A stretch of 64,000 nucleotides of DNA from Actinomycetospora termitidis (GTDB taxonomy: Bacteria > Actinomycetota > Actinomycetes > Mycobacteriales > Pseudonocardiaceae), in contig NZ_JASVWF010000006.1 of assembly GCF_030286555.1 (NCBI RefSeq), positions 372,001-436,000 of the forward strand, read 5' to 3'. The notes beneath the pieces were generated by a model. It worked only from the letters and a program-made list of their open reading frames with translations, was not told the DNA's origin and made no database searches. The position numbers and the translations under genes were made by a program. This document shows, piece by piece, positions 9,952 through 18,069 of this stretch (its first letter is position 1; each line of letters opens with the position of its first letter).

Positions 9952-10007
9952 CCGTACGAGCGGGCCGTTCGTCACCTTCTATCGTGACGAACGGCCCGTT
10001 CGTACGG
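9952..10007. terminator. Long palindrome (family 1, copy 1), bidirectional terminator
   Basis: Two 24-base arms with one mismatch flank an 8-base loop (cttctatc, 9976-9983). Each arm contains ACGAACGGGCCGTTCGT, itself nearly palindromic. It lies exactly between the convergent DUF664 and GNAT genes, 16 bases from each stop. Related copies occur at 32871-32925 and 51579-51626. Confidence 0.8.
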
Positions 10008-10023
10008 TTCGGGCGAGCCGGAT

Positions 10024-10479
10024 CTACGACGGGGAGTGCGCTCCGCCCGCCTGCTCGGTGACGCGGACGCGGCGGCGGAGCTCGCCGGTGTCACGGGAGT
10101 CGAACCCCTGGGCGGACAGCCAGGCCTGCACGCCCTCGCGGTCGGGGTGGTTCTCCGGGACGACGTTGTAGACGTAGTTCAGCTGGCGGGCGGCGGCCTC
10201 GTCGGCGAGGCGGTTCATCGCCCACGACCCGACGCCGCGACCCCGGAACGCCGGGACCACCGCGACCAGCACCTCGGCGTCGCCCCACGTGTCGTCGAGG
10301 CGCCCGTAGGCCGCGACCGCGCCGTCGGCGTCGTCCACCCGCCACCAGGCGTCGCCCAGGGCGTCCCCGTCGGACGGCGAGCCCAGACCGTGCAGGCCCG
10401 GGCCGGCGGGGGAGAAGGCGTCGGCCTTGGCCGCGTCCCACACCGGGGTCGGCTCCGCCGTCCAGGTCCACTCGGTCAC
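10024..10479 (-). CDS. GNAT-family N-acetyltransferase
   Basis: A 151-residue GNAT protein. The acetyl-CoA-binding signature is VPAFRGRGVGSWAMNRL (the RxxGxG/A pattern), followed by the usual loss-of-identity strand and SAQGFDSRDTGEL near the end. The substrate is unknown. The chosen GTG (10479) reads VTEWTWTAEP; a GGAGGGAG stretch lies upstream, though about ten bases away. A longer start at 10521 is possible but would intrude toward the boxC promoter. Divergent from boxC, with no sign that the two are functionally linked. Confidence 0.82.
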   Translation of the reverse strand: MTEWTWTAEPTPVWDAAKADAFSPAGPGLHGLGSPSDGDALGDAWWRVDDADGAVAAYGRLDDTWGDAEVLVAVVPAFRGRGVGSWAMNRLADEAAARQLNYVYNVVPENHPDREGVQAWLSAQGFDSRDTGELRRRVRVTEQAGGAHSPS

Positions 10480-10531
10480 CGCTGACCACTCCCTCCGCGA
10501 CTGTCTACGGGTCTTCCCCACTTCGTCACAG

Positions 10532-10557
10532 TGTCGTAGAATGTGGCGCAGACGACA
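10532..10557 (+). promoter_or_regulatory. boxC promoter region with inverted repeat
   Basis: A TAGAAT box (10537-10542) is a good -10 element 30 bases before the boxC start. TGTCGT (10532-10537) and ACGACA (10552-10557) form an inverted repeat overlapping it with a 14-base spacer, a plausible operator for control of the benzoyl-CoA genes. No dedicated aromatic-pathway regulator lies next to it. Confidence 0.4.
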
Positions 10558-10571
10558 AGGGAGGCTCCACG

Positions 10572-12275
10572 GTGACGGTCCTCGAGGATCCGGTCAACGA
10601 GGTCGCGGCGCTCGAACGCGTGCCGCAGGTGGACTTCGACACCAGCCCGGACCGCTACCGGCACTGGCGCTTCACCGTCGACGGTGACACCGCGAGGGTC
10701 TACCTCGACGTCGACGAGGCCGGCGGCCTGGTCCCGGGGTACGAGCTGAAGCTGAACTCGTACGACCTCGGCGTCGACATCGAGCTGCACGACCTCACGC
10801 AGCGCCTGCGCTTCGAGTACCCGCAGGTCCGCAGCGTGGTGCTGACTAGCGGGAAGGACTCGAACTTCTGCGCCGGCGCGAACATCCGCATGCTGGCCGG
10901 GTCGAGCCACCCGTGGAAGGTGAACTTCTGCAAGTTCACCAACGAGACGCGCAACGGCATCGAGGACATGACCGCGGCGGGCCAGACGTGGATCGCCGCG
11001 CTCAACGGCACCGCGGCCGGCGGCGGCTACGAGATGGCCCTGGCGTGCGAGCGGATCCTGCTGGTCGACGACCGGTCCAGCGCCGTCAGCCTCCCCGAGG
11101 TCCCGCTGCTGGGCGTGCTCCCCGGCACCGGCGGGCTGACCCGCGTGATCGACAAGCGCCGCGTGCGCAAGGACCGCGCGGACGTCTTCGCGACGAAGTC
11201 CGAGGGCTTCGGCGGGCGCAAGGCGGTCGAGTGGAAGCTCGTGGACGAGGCCGTGCCGCGCCGCGAGTGGGACCGCGTCGTGGCCGAGCGCGCGGAGGAG
11301 CTCAAGGGCGACCGGCCGGCCGACGCGCAGGGCATCACGTGGACCCCGCTGCAGCGCTCCGTCACCGACGACGCGATCACCTACGACCACGTCCGCGTCA
11401 CGATCGACCGCGACGCCCGGACCGCCACGCTCGTCGTCGCCGTGCCCGAGATGACCGACGACCCCGCGCCGCTCCACGAGCAGGGCGCCGCCCACCCGCT
11501 GCTCGCGATCACCCGCGAGCTCGACGATGCGATCCTGCGGCTGCGCACCAACGAGCTCGAGATCGGCACGTGGCTCGTCCTCACGGAAGGCACGGTGGGC
11601 GCCGCGTTGTCGGCCGACCGGCTGATCGACGGCCACCAGGACGACTGGCTCGTCGCCGAGACCACCCGGTTCCTCCGGCGGACCCTCAAGCGCCTCGACG
11701 TCACCAGCCGCAGCCTGATCGCGCTGATCGAGCCGGGCAGCTGCTTCGCCGGGCCGTTCCTCGAGCTGGCGCTGGCCTGCGACCGGCAGTACATGCTCGA
11801 GGGCACCTTCGAGGAGGCCGAGGACGCGACGCTGCCCAGCGGCGCGGAGGCGACCGAGCCGGCCACGCTCGTCGTCACGAACGCGCAATTCGGGACGTTC
11901 CCGATGGGGAACGGCCTGTCCCGGCTGGAGTCCCGGTTCTACGGCGAGGACATCGACGTCCCGAAGGACGAGCCCCTCACCGGCGCCGACGCCGACGACG
12001 CGGGCCTCGTCACCGACGCGCCCGACGACATCGACTGGACCGACGAGATCCGCATCCTGCTCGAGGAGCGGGCCTCGCTCTCCCCGGACGCCCTGACCGG
12101 CATGGAGGCGAACCACCGGTTCGTCGGCCCCGAGACCATGGAGACCCGGATCTTCGGCCGCCTCACGGCGTGGCAGAACTGGATCTTCATTCGGCCCAAT
12201 GCGAGCGGCCCCGAGGGCGCGCTGCGCAAGTACGGCACCGGCCGCAAGGCCGACTTCGACCAGAAGCGGGTGTGA
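10572..12275 (+). CDS. boxC: Benzoyl-CoA-dihydrodiol lyase (2,3-epoxybenzoyl-CoA dihydrolase)
   Basis: A 567-residue double-crotonase protein, the normal size for BoxC. The first half contains LTSGKDSNFCAGANIRML and LNGTAAGGGYEMALACER; the second half contains IALIEPGSCFAGPFLELALACDRQ. BoxC opens the ring of 2,3-epoxy-2,3-dihydrobenzoyl-CoA hydrolytically, giving 3,4-dehydroadipyl-CoA semialdehyde and formate, in the cytosol. GTG start after GGGAGG. It is followed after three bases by boxB and then by benzoate-CoA ligase, which makes the assignment firm. Confidence 0.96.
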   Translation: MTVLEDPVNEVAALERVPQVDFDTSPDRYRHWRFTVDGDTARVYLDVDEAGGLVPGYELKLNSYDLGVDIELHDLTQRLRFEYPQVRSVVLTSGKDSNFCAGANIRMLAGSSHPWKVNFCKFTNETRNGIEDMTAAGQTWIAALNGTAAGGGYEMALACERILLVDDRSSAVSLPEVPLLGVLPGTGGLTRVIDKRRVRKDRADVFATKSEGFGGRKAVEWKLVDEAVPRREWDRVVAERAEELKGDRPADAQGITWTPLQRSVTDDAITYDHVRVTIDRDARTATLVVAVPEMTDDPAPLHEQGAAHPLLAITRELDDAILRLRTNELEIGTWLVLTEGTVGAALSADRLIDGHQDDWLVAETTRFLRRTLKRLDVTSRSLIALIEPGSCFAGPFLELALACDRQYMLEGTFEEAEDATLPSGAEATEPATLVVTNAQFGTFPMGNGLSRLESRFYGEDIDVPKDEPLTGADADDAGLVTDAPDDIDWTDEIRILLEERASLSPDALTGMEANHRFVGPETMETRIFGRLTAWQNWIFIRPNASGPEGALRKYGTGRKADFDQKRV

Positions 12276-12278
12276 GCA

Positions 12279-13706
12279 GTGACCTCAGCGCGACCGAAGA
12301 TCGACTTCGACGCCAAGATCCCGAACAACGTCGACCTCGCCGGCGACCGCAAGCTGCAGCGCGCCCTGGAGCGCTGGCAGCCGAACTTCCTGGACTGGTG
12401 GGGCGACATGGGCCCCGCCGTCGACACCAAGGACGTCTACCTGCGCACCGCGGTGGACGTCGGCCGGGACGGCTGGGCGCACTTCGACCACGTCCCGATG
12501 AACGAGTACCGCTGGGGCGTATTCCTCTCCGAGCACGACCCGGACCGCACGATCGCCTTCGGCGAGCACAAGGGCGAGCCGGTGTGGCAGGAGGTCCCCG
12601 GCGAGTACCGCGCGGACCTGCAGCGCCTCATCGTCATCCAGGGCGACACCGAGCCCGCGTCGGTGGAGCAGCAGCGTTTCCTCGGGGCGACCGCGCCGTC
12701 GCTCTACGACATGCGCAACCTCTTCCAGGTCAACGTGGAGGAGGGCCGTCACCTCTGGGCGATGGTCTACCTGCTGCACGCCTACTTCGGCCGCGCCGGC
12801 CGTGAGGAGGCCGACCAGCTGCTGGCGCGCAACTCCGGCTCGGACGACTCGCCGCGCATCCTCGGGGCCTTCAACGAGGAGACCCCGGACTGGCTGTCGT
12901 TCTACATGTTCACCTACTTCACCGACCGGGACGGCAAGTACCAGCTCGGCACGCTGAAGGAGTCGGGCTTCGACCCCCTGAGCCGGACCTGCGAGTTCAT
13001 GCTCAAGGAGGAGGCCCACCACATGTTCGTGGGCACCACCGGCATCGACCGCGTGGTCCGCCGCACCGCGGAGCTCATGCAGACCCACGACACCGAGGAG
13101 GTCGCCGGCGCCGGCGGCATCCCGCTGACGATGATCCAGAAGTACATCAACTTCCACTACACGGTGTCGCTGGACCTGTTCGGCAACGAGTCCTCGACCA
13201 ACGCCGCGAACTACTTCACCGCCGGCATCAAGGGCCGCTGGCAGGAGGAGCGTCGCGACGACGACCACCTGCTCGCCGACGACGCCGGCCACGTCGACGC
13301 GTTCCGCGACGGGCAGATCAGCCGCAACGAGGTCCCGGCGCTGCTCGCGCTCAACCAGGACCTGCGCCACGAGTACATCAACGACTGCAAGACCGGTCTC
13401 AAGCGCTGGAACCGCATCCTGCAGAAGGCCGGCATCGACGCCGAGCTGTACCTGCCGCACGTCGGCTTCAACCGCCAGGTCGGCGCCTTCGCGGGCGCGC
13501 ACATCACGCCGGACGGCAAGGTCGTCAGCGAGTCGACCTGGAACGCGCAGAAGGACCGCTGGCTGCCCACCGAGGTGGACAAGACCCACGTCCGCAGCCT
13601 GATGCACCCCGTCCTCGAGCCGGGGAAGATCGCGAGCTGGATCGCGCCGCCGTCGACCGGGATCAACGACAAGCCCGTCGACTTCGAGTACGTGCACTTC
13701 CACTAG
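12279..13706 (+). CDS. boxB: Benzoyl-CoA 2,3-epoxidase, oxygenase component
   Basis: A 475-residue diiron protein matching BoxB in length. Iron-ligand helices are visible as VEEGRHLWAM (Glu155, His158) and LKEEAHHMF near residue 240. BoxB uses O2 and electrons from the BoxA reductase to epoxidise benzoyl-CoA. The GTG start lies three bases after the boxC stop, so the two are co-translated. The BoxA reductase gene is not nearby; either it is elsewhere on the chromosome or another reductase serves. Confidence 0.96.
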   Translation: MTSARPKIDFDAKIPNNVDLAGDRKLQRALERWQPNFLDWWGDMGPAVDTKDVYLRTAVDVGRDGWAHFDHVPMNEYRWGVFLSEHDPDRTIAFGEHKGEPVWQEVPGEYRADLQRLIVIQGDTEPASVEQQRFLGATAPSLYDMRNLFQVNVEEGRHLWAMVYLLHAYFGRAGREEADQLLARNSGSDDSPRILGAFNEETPDWLSFYMFTYFTDRDGKYQLGTLKESGFDPLSRTCEFMLKEEAHHMFVGTTGIDRVVRRTAELMQTHDTEEVAGAGGIPLTMIQKYINFHYTVSLDLFGNESSTNAANYFTAGIKGRWQEERRDDDHLLADDAGHVDAFRDGQISRNEVPALLALNQDLRHEYINDCKTGLKRWNRILQKAGIDAELYLPHVGFNRQVGAFAGAHITPDGKVVSESTWNAQKDRWLPTEVDKTHVRSLMHPVLEPGKIASWIAPPSTGINDKPVDFEYVHFH

Positions 13707-13732
13707 ACCCGTCCGAGCGCCCAGGGGTTGAT

Positions 13733-15367
13733 GTGCTGTCCCACCACCAGCAGTTCAACGCGTCGCACTACCTGCTCGACCGGCACCTTCCCGACGGCGG
13801 GGGTCGGGTCGCGCTCCGGGCGCTGACGCCGTCCGGGGTCCGGCAGCTGACGTACGCCGAGGTCGAGACCGAGGTGCGCACGGTCGCCGCCGGGCTCCGC
13901 GGCCTCGGGGTGCGCCCCGAGCAGCGCGTGCTCATGTGCTGCTCGGACGGGGTGGAGCTGTTCTCCGCGATCCTCGCCGCGATGCGGATCGGGGCGGTCG
14001 CGGTGCCGGTGTCGACGATGCTGCGCGGGCCGGAACTCGCGAAGCTCGTCGTCGACTCACGGGCGCCCGTGCTGATCTGCTCGCCGGAGTTCGGCGCGGT
14101 GACGCGGGCCGCGGTGCTGTCCGCGGTGGAGGGGGGCGCCCCGGACCTGGCCGACGTCGTCGTCACCCCGGCGAACGTGCCGTGCGACGACCCGGACCCG
14201 CTGGGCGGCTACCCGGTACGCACCCGCGACTGGACCGACCTCGCGGCCACGGGCTTCGGGTTCGACGACGGGCTCTACGCCACCTGGGACGAGTCGCCCG
14301 CGCTGTGGCTCTACACCTCGGGCACCACGGGCACGCCCAAGGCCGCGATGCACCGGCACGCGGACATCCGCACGGTCTGCGAGACCTACGCCGCGCAGGT
14401 GCTGGGCATCCGCGCCGACGACGTGTGCTTCTCGGTCGCCAAGCTGTTCTTCGCCTACGGCATCGGCAACTCGATGTTCTTCCCGCTGTCGGTGGGCGCC
14501 TCGGCGGTCCTGAGCCCCGGCCGCCCGTCGCCGGCGGCGATCGCGGCCGTCGTCACCGAGCACCCGGTGACGCTGTTCTACGGCAGCCCGAGCGTCTACG
14601 GCCCGCTGCTCGCCTCGGACCTCCCCGACGACACCTTCCGCCGCGTGCGTCAGGGCGTCAGCGCGGGGGAGGCACTCCCGGCCCGCATGGTGATCGGGAT
14701 GCGCGACCGGTTCGGCGTCGAGGTCCTCGACGGCATCGGGTCCACCGAGGCCCTGCACATCTACCTGTCGAACAAGCCGGGCGAGGTGGCCCCGGGGACG
14801 TCCGGGGTGGCCGTGCCCGGGTACGAGGTGGAGATCCGCGCGGAGGACGGGTCCGTGGTCGCGGACGGCGAGAAGGGCACGCTCTACCTGCGCGCGGACT
14901 CGCTGTGCACCGGCTACTGGTGCCGCACCGACGTCAACCGCCGCGTGTTCGAGGGCGAGTGGATGCGCACCGGCGACACCTACGTCCGCAACCCCGACGG
15001 CACCTACCAGTGCCTCGGGCGCACCGACGACGTGCTCAAGGTCGGCGGCATCTGGGTCACGCCGATGGAGGTCGAGGAGCGGCTGGTGCTGCACCCGTCG
15101 GTCTCCGAGGTGGTCGTGGTCGGGGTTCCCGACGACGATGGGCTCGACCGGACGGTCGCGTGCGTCGTCCCGGTCGAGGGCGCGATCGTCGACCCTGAGG
15201 CGCTGATCGCCTGGTGCCGCGAGGGCCTGGCGTCGTTCAAGAAGCCGCGGCACGTGCTCGAGATCGAGGCGGTCCCGCGCACGGCCACCGGCAAGGTGCA
15301 GCGCTTCCTGGTCCGCGAACTCGCGGCAGCGCGCCTCGCGGAGGTCGCGGTCGCCAGCGGAGGGTGA
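13733..15367 (+). CDS. bclA: Benzoate-CoA ligase
   Basis: A 544-residue AMP-forming ligase of the benzoate-CoA ligase type: FNASHYLLDRHL at the N-terminus, SGTTGTPKAAMHRHADI as phosphate loop, DGIGSTEALHIYLSN as the adenine motif, and catalytic Lys in TATGKVQRF. It makes benzoyl-CoA from benzoate, ATP and CoA and so supplies the substrate of BoxB. The GTG start is preceded by AGGGG and lies 26 bases after boxB. A hairpin follows the gene. 2-Aminobenzoate or hydroxybenzoates cannot be excluded as substrates. Confidence 0.93.
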   Translation: MLSHHQQFNASHYLLDRHLPDGGGRVALRALTPSGVRQLTYAEVETEVRTVAAGLRGLGVRPEQRVLMCCSDGVELFSAILAAMRIGAVAVPVSTMLRGPELAKLVVDSRAPVLICSPEFGAVTRAAVLSAVEGGAPDLADVVVTPANVPCDDPDPLGGYPVRTRDWTDLAATGFGFDDGLYATWDESPALWLYTSGTTGTPKAAMHRHADIRTVCETYAAQVLGIRADDVCFSVAKLFFAYGIGNSMFFPLSVGASAVLSPGRPSPAAIAAVVTEHPVTLFYGSPSVYGPLLASDLPDDTFRRVRQGVSAGEALPARMVIGMRDRFGVEVLDGIGSTEALHIYLSNKPGEVAPGTSGVAVPGYEVEIRAEDGSVVADGEKGTLYLRADSLCTGYWCRTDVNRRVFEGEWMRTGDTYVRNPDGTYQCLGRTDDVLKVGGIWVTPMEVEERLVLHPSVSEVVVVGVPDDDGLDRTVACVVPVEGAIVDPEALIAWCREGLASFKKPRHVLEIEAVPRTATGKVQRFLVRELAAARLAEVAVASGG

Positions 15368-15420
15368 CCGACGGCTCGGCGTCATCGACGCGGCGTGACG
15401 CGAGACCCCCGCGCATGCCT

Positions 15421-15449
15421 GAGAACCGCTTCCGGCGGCAGCGGTTCTC
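15421..15449. terminator. Hairpin after the box genes (family 3, copy 1)
   Basis: Ten-base perfect arms (GAGAACCGCT / AGCGGTTCTC) with a 9-base loop, 54 bases after the benzoate-CoA ligase stop and 36 bases before the stop of the convergent small gene. The GAGAACCG...CGGTTCTC core recurs in the palindrome at 47973-48011. Confidence 0.65.
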
Positions 15450-15484
15450 GCGGTCGGTCGCGGGCCGGAGGTGACCGCCCGTGA

Positions 15485-15676
15485 CTACGCGGTCCCCGGC
15501 CACCAGAAGGCTGCGGCGAGGTCCAGCTCGACGAGATCGGGGTGCCGGAAGAACAGGGCCTCGTCGCGGTCGAGGCGCTTCGGCGCGCGCGACCCGGTGG
15601 GGCAGCTCGCCTTGTGCGGGACGGGCGAGAGCCGTCCGGGGCGGATGGCGTAGCAGAACGAGCAGGTACCGAACAC
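15485..15676 (-). CDS. Small Cys-containing protein, unrecognised
   Basis: A 63-residue frame with an almost ideal ribosome site: GGAGGT ends four to five bases before the GTG. It encodes FGTCSFCYAIRPGR followed by VPHKASCPTG, giving a CxxC pair, a His and a third Cys within the first 25 residues, a possible zinc or metal site. The rest is RLDRDEALFFRHPDLVELDL with a Trp-rich end. I do not recognise a family. The longer in-frame extension upstream is antisense to the next gene and is not credible. It is convergent with the box genes and shares their terminator region. Confidence 0.6.
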   Translation of the reverse strand: MFGTCSFCYAIRPGRLSPVPHKASCPTGSRAPKRLDRDEALFFRHPDLVELDLAAAFWWPGTA

Positions 15677-15920
15677 GGTCACCTCCGGCAATCGGGCCGC
15701 CGGTGGTGGACGACGACTGCTGGATGTCCCGGGCGCCGCAGTGCACCCGGCTGAGGGCCGAGTGTTCCCGGCCGCAACACGCGCCCACCGACTTCGTGAC
15801 GACGGGCACCGCGTGACGTGGGTCCTGTGATAGCGGACGGTTGCCAGCGGAGTCGATGACGACGGACACTTCACTCGTTCGCCACATGGCCGACTCCAGC
15901 CGACTCCAGCGGGTGATCGC

Positions 15921-18032
15921 ATGGCCGTCACGGCCCCCACAGCTCCGGCCCCGACGCCGACCGCCCGCGGTCGGGCCGTCGTCACGGTCGCCCGGAAGGT
16001 CCCGTTCACCGCGACGGTCGTCGTCCTGATGATCGTCGGCGGCCTCGCGACCGGCGCGTTCTGGAGCCCGCTCGACGGCCGCCCGCTCGGCGCGGACCTC
16101 GCCTTCGGCATCCCGTCGTTCGCGGACGGTAGGTGGTGGACGGTCGTCACCGGGGCCCTGGTCGCCGGGCACCCCCTGCTCTACGTGCTGACCCTCGGGC
16201 TGTTCGCCGTGGCGGTGGGCTGGGCCGAGGTGCGCTGCGGGACCGCGCGGACCGCGCTGGTGACGATCGGGTTCCACGTCGGCGCGGTGCTGATCACCGC
16301 CGGGCTGGTCCTCGCCGTGGCCGCCACCGACTGGCCGTGGGCGCAGGCGCTCGCGGCGGACGTCGACACCGGGTTCTCCGCGGGCATGATGGCCGCCCTC
16401 GCCGTGGCCTCGGCGACCCTGCCGGCCCCGTGGCGCCTGCGGCTGCGGATCGTGCTCGTCGCCTACGCCGTGGTCGGACTGCTGTTCCTCGGCGGGCTCG
16501 CCGACCTGGAGCACGCGTTCGCGGTCGCCCTCGCGCTGCCCCTGTCCCGGCGGCTCGCGGGCCCGCACGCCGTGCCGGTCCGCGGTGCGACCCTCGGTCG
16601 GCGCGAGTGGCGCCTCGTCGCGGCCGTCGCCCTCGGGGTGATCGCGTCGATCCGCGTGCTCACGCTGGTCGTCCCGGTGGTGGGCCCTCTGGGGAACACG
16701 GCGTCGGACTCGACGGTCCTCGAGACCGTGATCTCCGTGGTGATCTCGCTGCTCCTGGCCGACGGCCTGCGCCGGGGTCGCCGCCTCGCCTGGGTCGCCG
16801 GGCTCGTCCTGGGCGGGGTGTACCTCGCGCTCGGGCTGCTGGTCGTCGGCGTCGTCACCTACGCCCACGCGACGAACCAGATGGACCAGGTGGAGCTCGT
16901 CGGGCTCGCGGTGTTCGTGCCGAACGCCGTGCTGTGGTCCGCGTTGACGGTGTGGCTGGTCGCCGGGCGGCGCGCGTTCGCGGTGCCGTCCCGACGGCGG
17001 GTGCGGAAGGCCTCGTCGTCGGGAACGCCCGGGACGGCACGAGCCGCCCTGCACCGGTTCGGCGGGCCGACCATCTCGTGGATGACGACGTGGCCGGAGA
17101 ACCGCTACCTGCCCACCGGAGACGACGGGGTCGTCGCCTACCGCGTGCACGCCGGGGTGGCGGTCGCGCTGGGCGACCCGATCACCGACGACCTCCCGGC
17201 CGCCCTCGACGACTTCCGCGGGCTCGCCGAACGCTCCGGCTGGGTGCCCTGCCTCTTCTCGACGACGGCGGAGCTGGCGACCGTCGCGGAGGACCGCGGC
17301 TGGCGGGCGCTGCAGGTCGCGGAGGACACCGTCGTCGACCTCGAGGGGCTGGCCTTCACCGGCAAGCCGTGGCAGGCGGTGCGCTCGGCGTTCAACCGGG
17401 CGAAGAAGGACGGTATCTCCCACCGCCTGGTGCACCTCGACCAGGAGCCGCGGGCGGTCGTGGCGCAGGTGCGGTCGATCTCCGAGGAGTGGGTGGGGGA
17501 CAAGGGCCTGCCGGAGATGGGGTTCACCCTCGGCGGAGTCGAGGAGGCGCTGGACCCCGAGGTGCGGACCGGGCTCGCCGTGGACTCCGAGGGCACCGTG
17601 CACGGGGTGACGTCGTGGCTGCCGGTGTACGGGCCGGACGGGGTCGTCGTCGGGTGGACCCTCGACGTCATGCGCCGGCGCTCCGAGGGCTTCCGGGCGG
17701 TCGTCGAGTACCTGATCGCCTCGGCCTGCCTGGCGTTCCAGGCCGAGGGCGCGCGGTTCGTGTCGTTGTCCGGGGCACCGCTGGCGCGCTCCGAGCGGAC
17801 GGAGTCCGAACCCGTGCTCGACCGCGCCCTCGACCAGCTCGGGGCGATGCTCGAGCCGTACTACGGGTTCCGCTCGCTGCACCAGTTCAAGGCCAAGTTC
17901 CGGCCGCGGCACGAGCCGATGTTCCTGGTGTACCGCGACGAGGCGGACCTGCCGCGGGTCGGGATCGGCATCGGCCGCGCCTACCTGCCCGACGCCGGGT
18001 TCCGCGAGTTGGTCGCACTCGTCCGGGAGTGA
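15921..18032 (+). CDS. Rhomboid-like membrane domain fused to DUF2156 (lysylphosphatidylglycerol synthase-type) domain
   Basis: A 703-residue membrane protein. Residues about 30-210 form a six-helix rhomboid-like region with GFSAG (Ser153) and a later LEHAFA (His198), which look like the serine protease dyad. Two or three further helices lie at about 225-345. The C-terminal part (about 375-700) is the DUF2156 acyltransferase-like domain of MprF/LysX enzymes, with WPENRYLPTGDDGVVAYRV, GDPITD, FNRAKKDG and YYGFRSLHQFKAKF. Such domains transfer an aminoacyl group to phosphatidylglycerol or related lipids. The rhomboid-like part may serve as a flippase or anchor; protease activity is unproven. 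The gene stands alone, preceded by a tandem CCGACTCCAG repeat. Confidence 0.85.
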   Translation: MAVTAPTAPAPTPTARGRAVVTVARKVPFTATVVVLMIVGGLATGAFWSPLDGRPLGADLAFGIPSFADGRWWTVVTGALVAGHPLLYVLTLGLFAVAVGWAEVRCGTARTALVTIGFHVGAVLITAGLVLAVAATDWPWAQALAADVDTGFSAGMMAALAVASATLPAPWRLRLRIVLVAYAVVGLLFLGGLADLEHAFAVALALPLSRRLAGPHAVPVRGATLGRREWRLVAAVALGVIASIRVLTLVVPVVGPLGNTASDSTVLETVISVVISLLLADGLRRGRRLAWVAGLVLGGVYLALGLLVVGVVTYAHATNQMDQVELVGLAVFVPNAVLWSALTVWLVAGRRAFAVPSRRRVRKASSSGTPGTARAALHRFGGPTISWMTTWPENRYLPTGDDGVVAYRVHAGVAVALGDPITDDLPAALDDFRGLAERSGWVPCLFSTTAELATVAEDRGWRALQVAEDTVVDLEGLAFTGKPWQAVRSAFNRAKKDGISHRLVHLDQEPRAVVAQVRSISEEWVGDKGLPEMGFTLGGVEEALDPEVRTGLAVDSEGTVHGVTSWLPVYGPDGVVVGWTLDVMRRRSEGFRAVVEYLIASACLAFQAEGARFVSLSGAPLARSERTESEPVLDRALDQLGAMLEPYYGFRSLHQFKAKFRPRHEPMFLVYRDEADLPRVGIGIGRAYLPDAGFRELVALVRE

Positions 18033-18069
18033 GCGCATCGTTTTCCGTCACCGGCCGGTTGAGAGAGGT

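Noticed and set aside
15237-18038. Very long open frames antisense to strong genes (for example opposite the DUF2156 fusion, the P450 and the polyol dehydrogenase)
   Set aside because: High GC at third positions removes stop codons on the other strand; these frames are Arg/Gly/Pro-rich without domains, while the sense frames carry full motifs.
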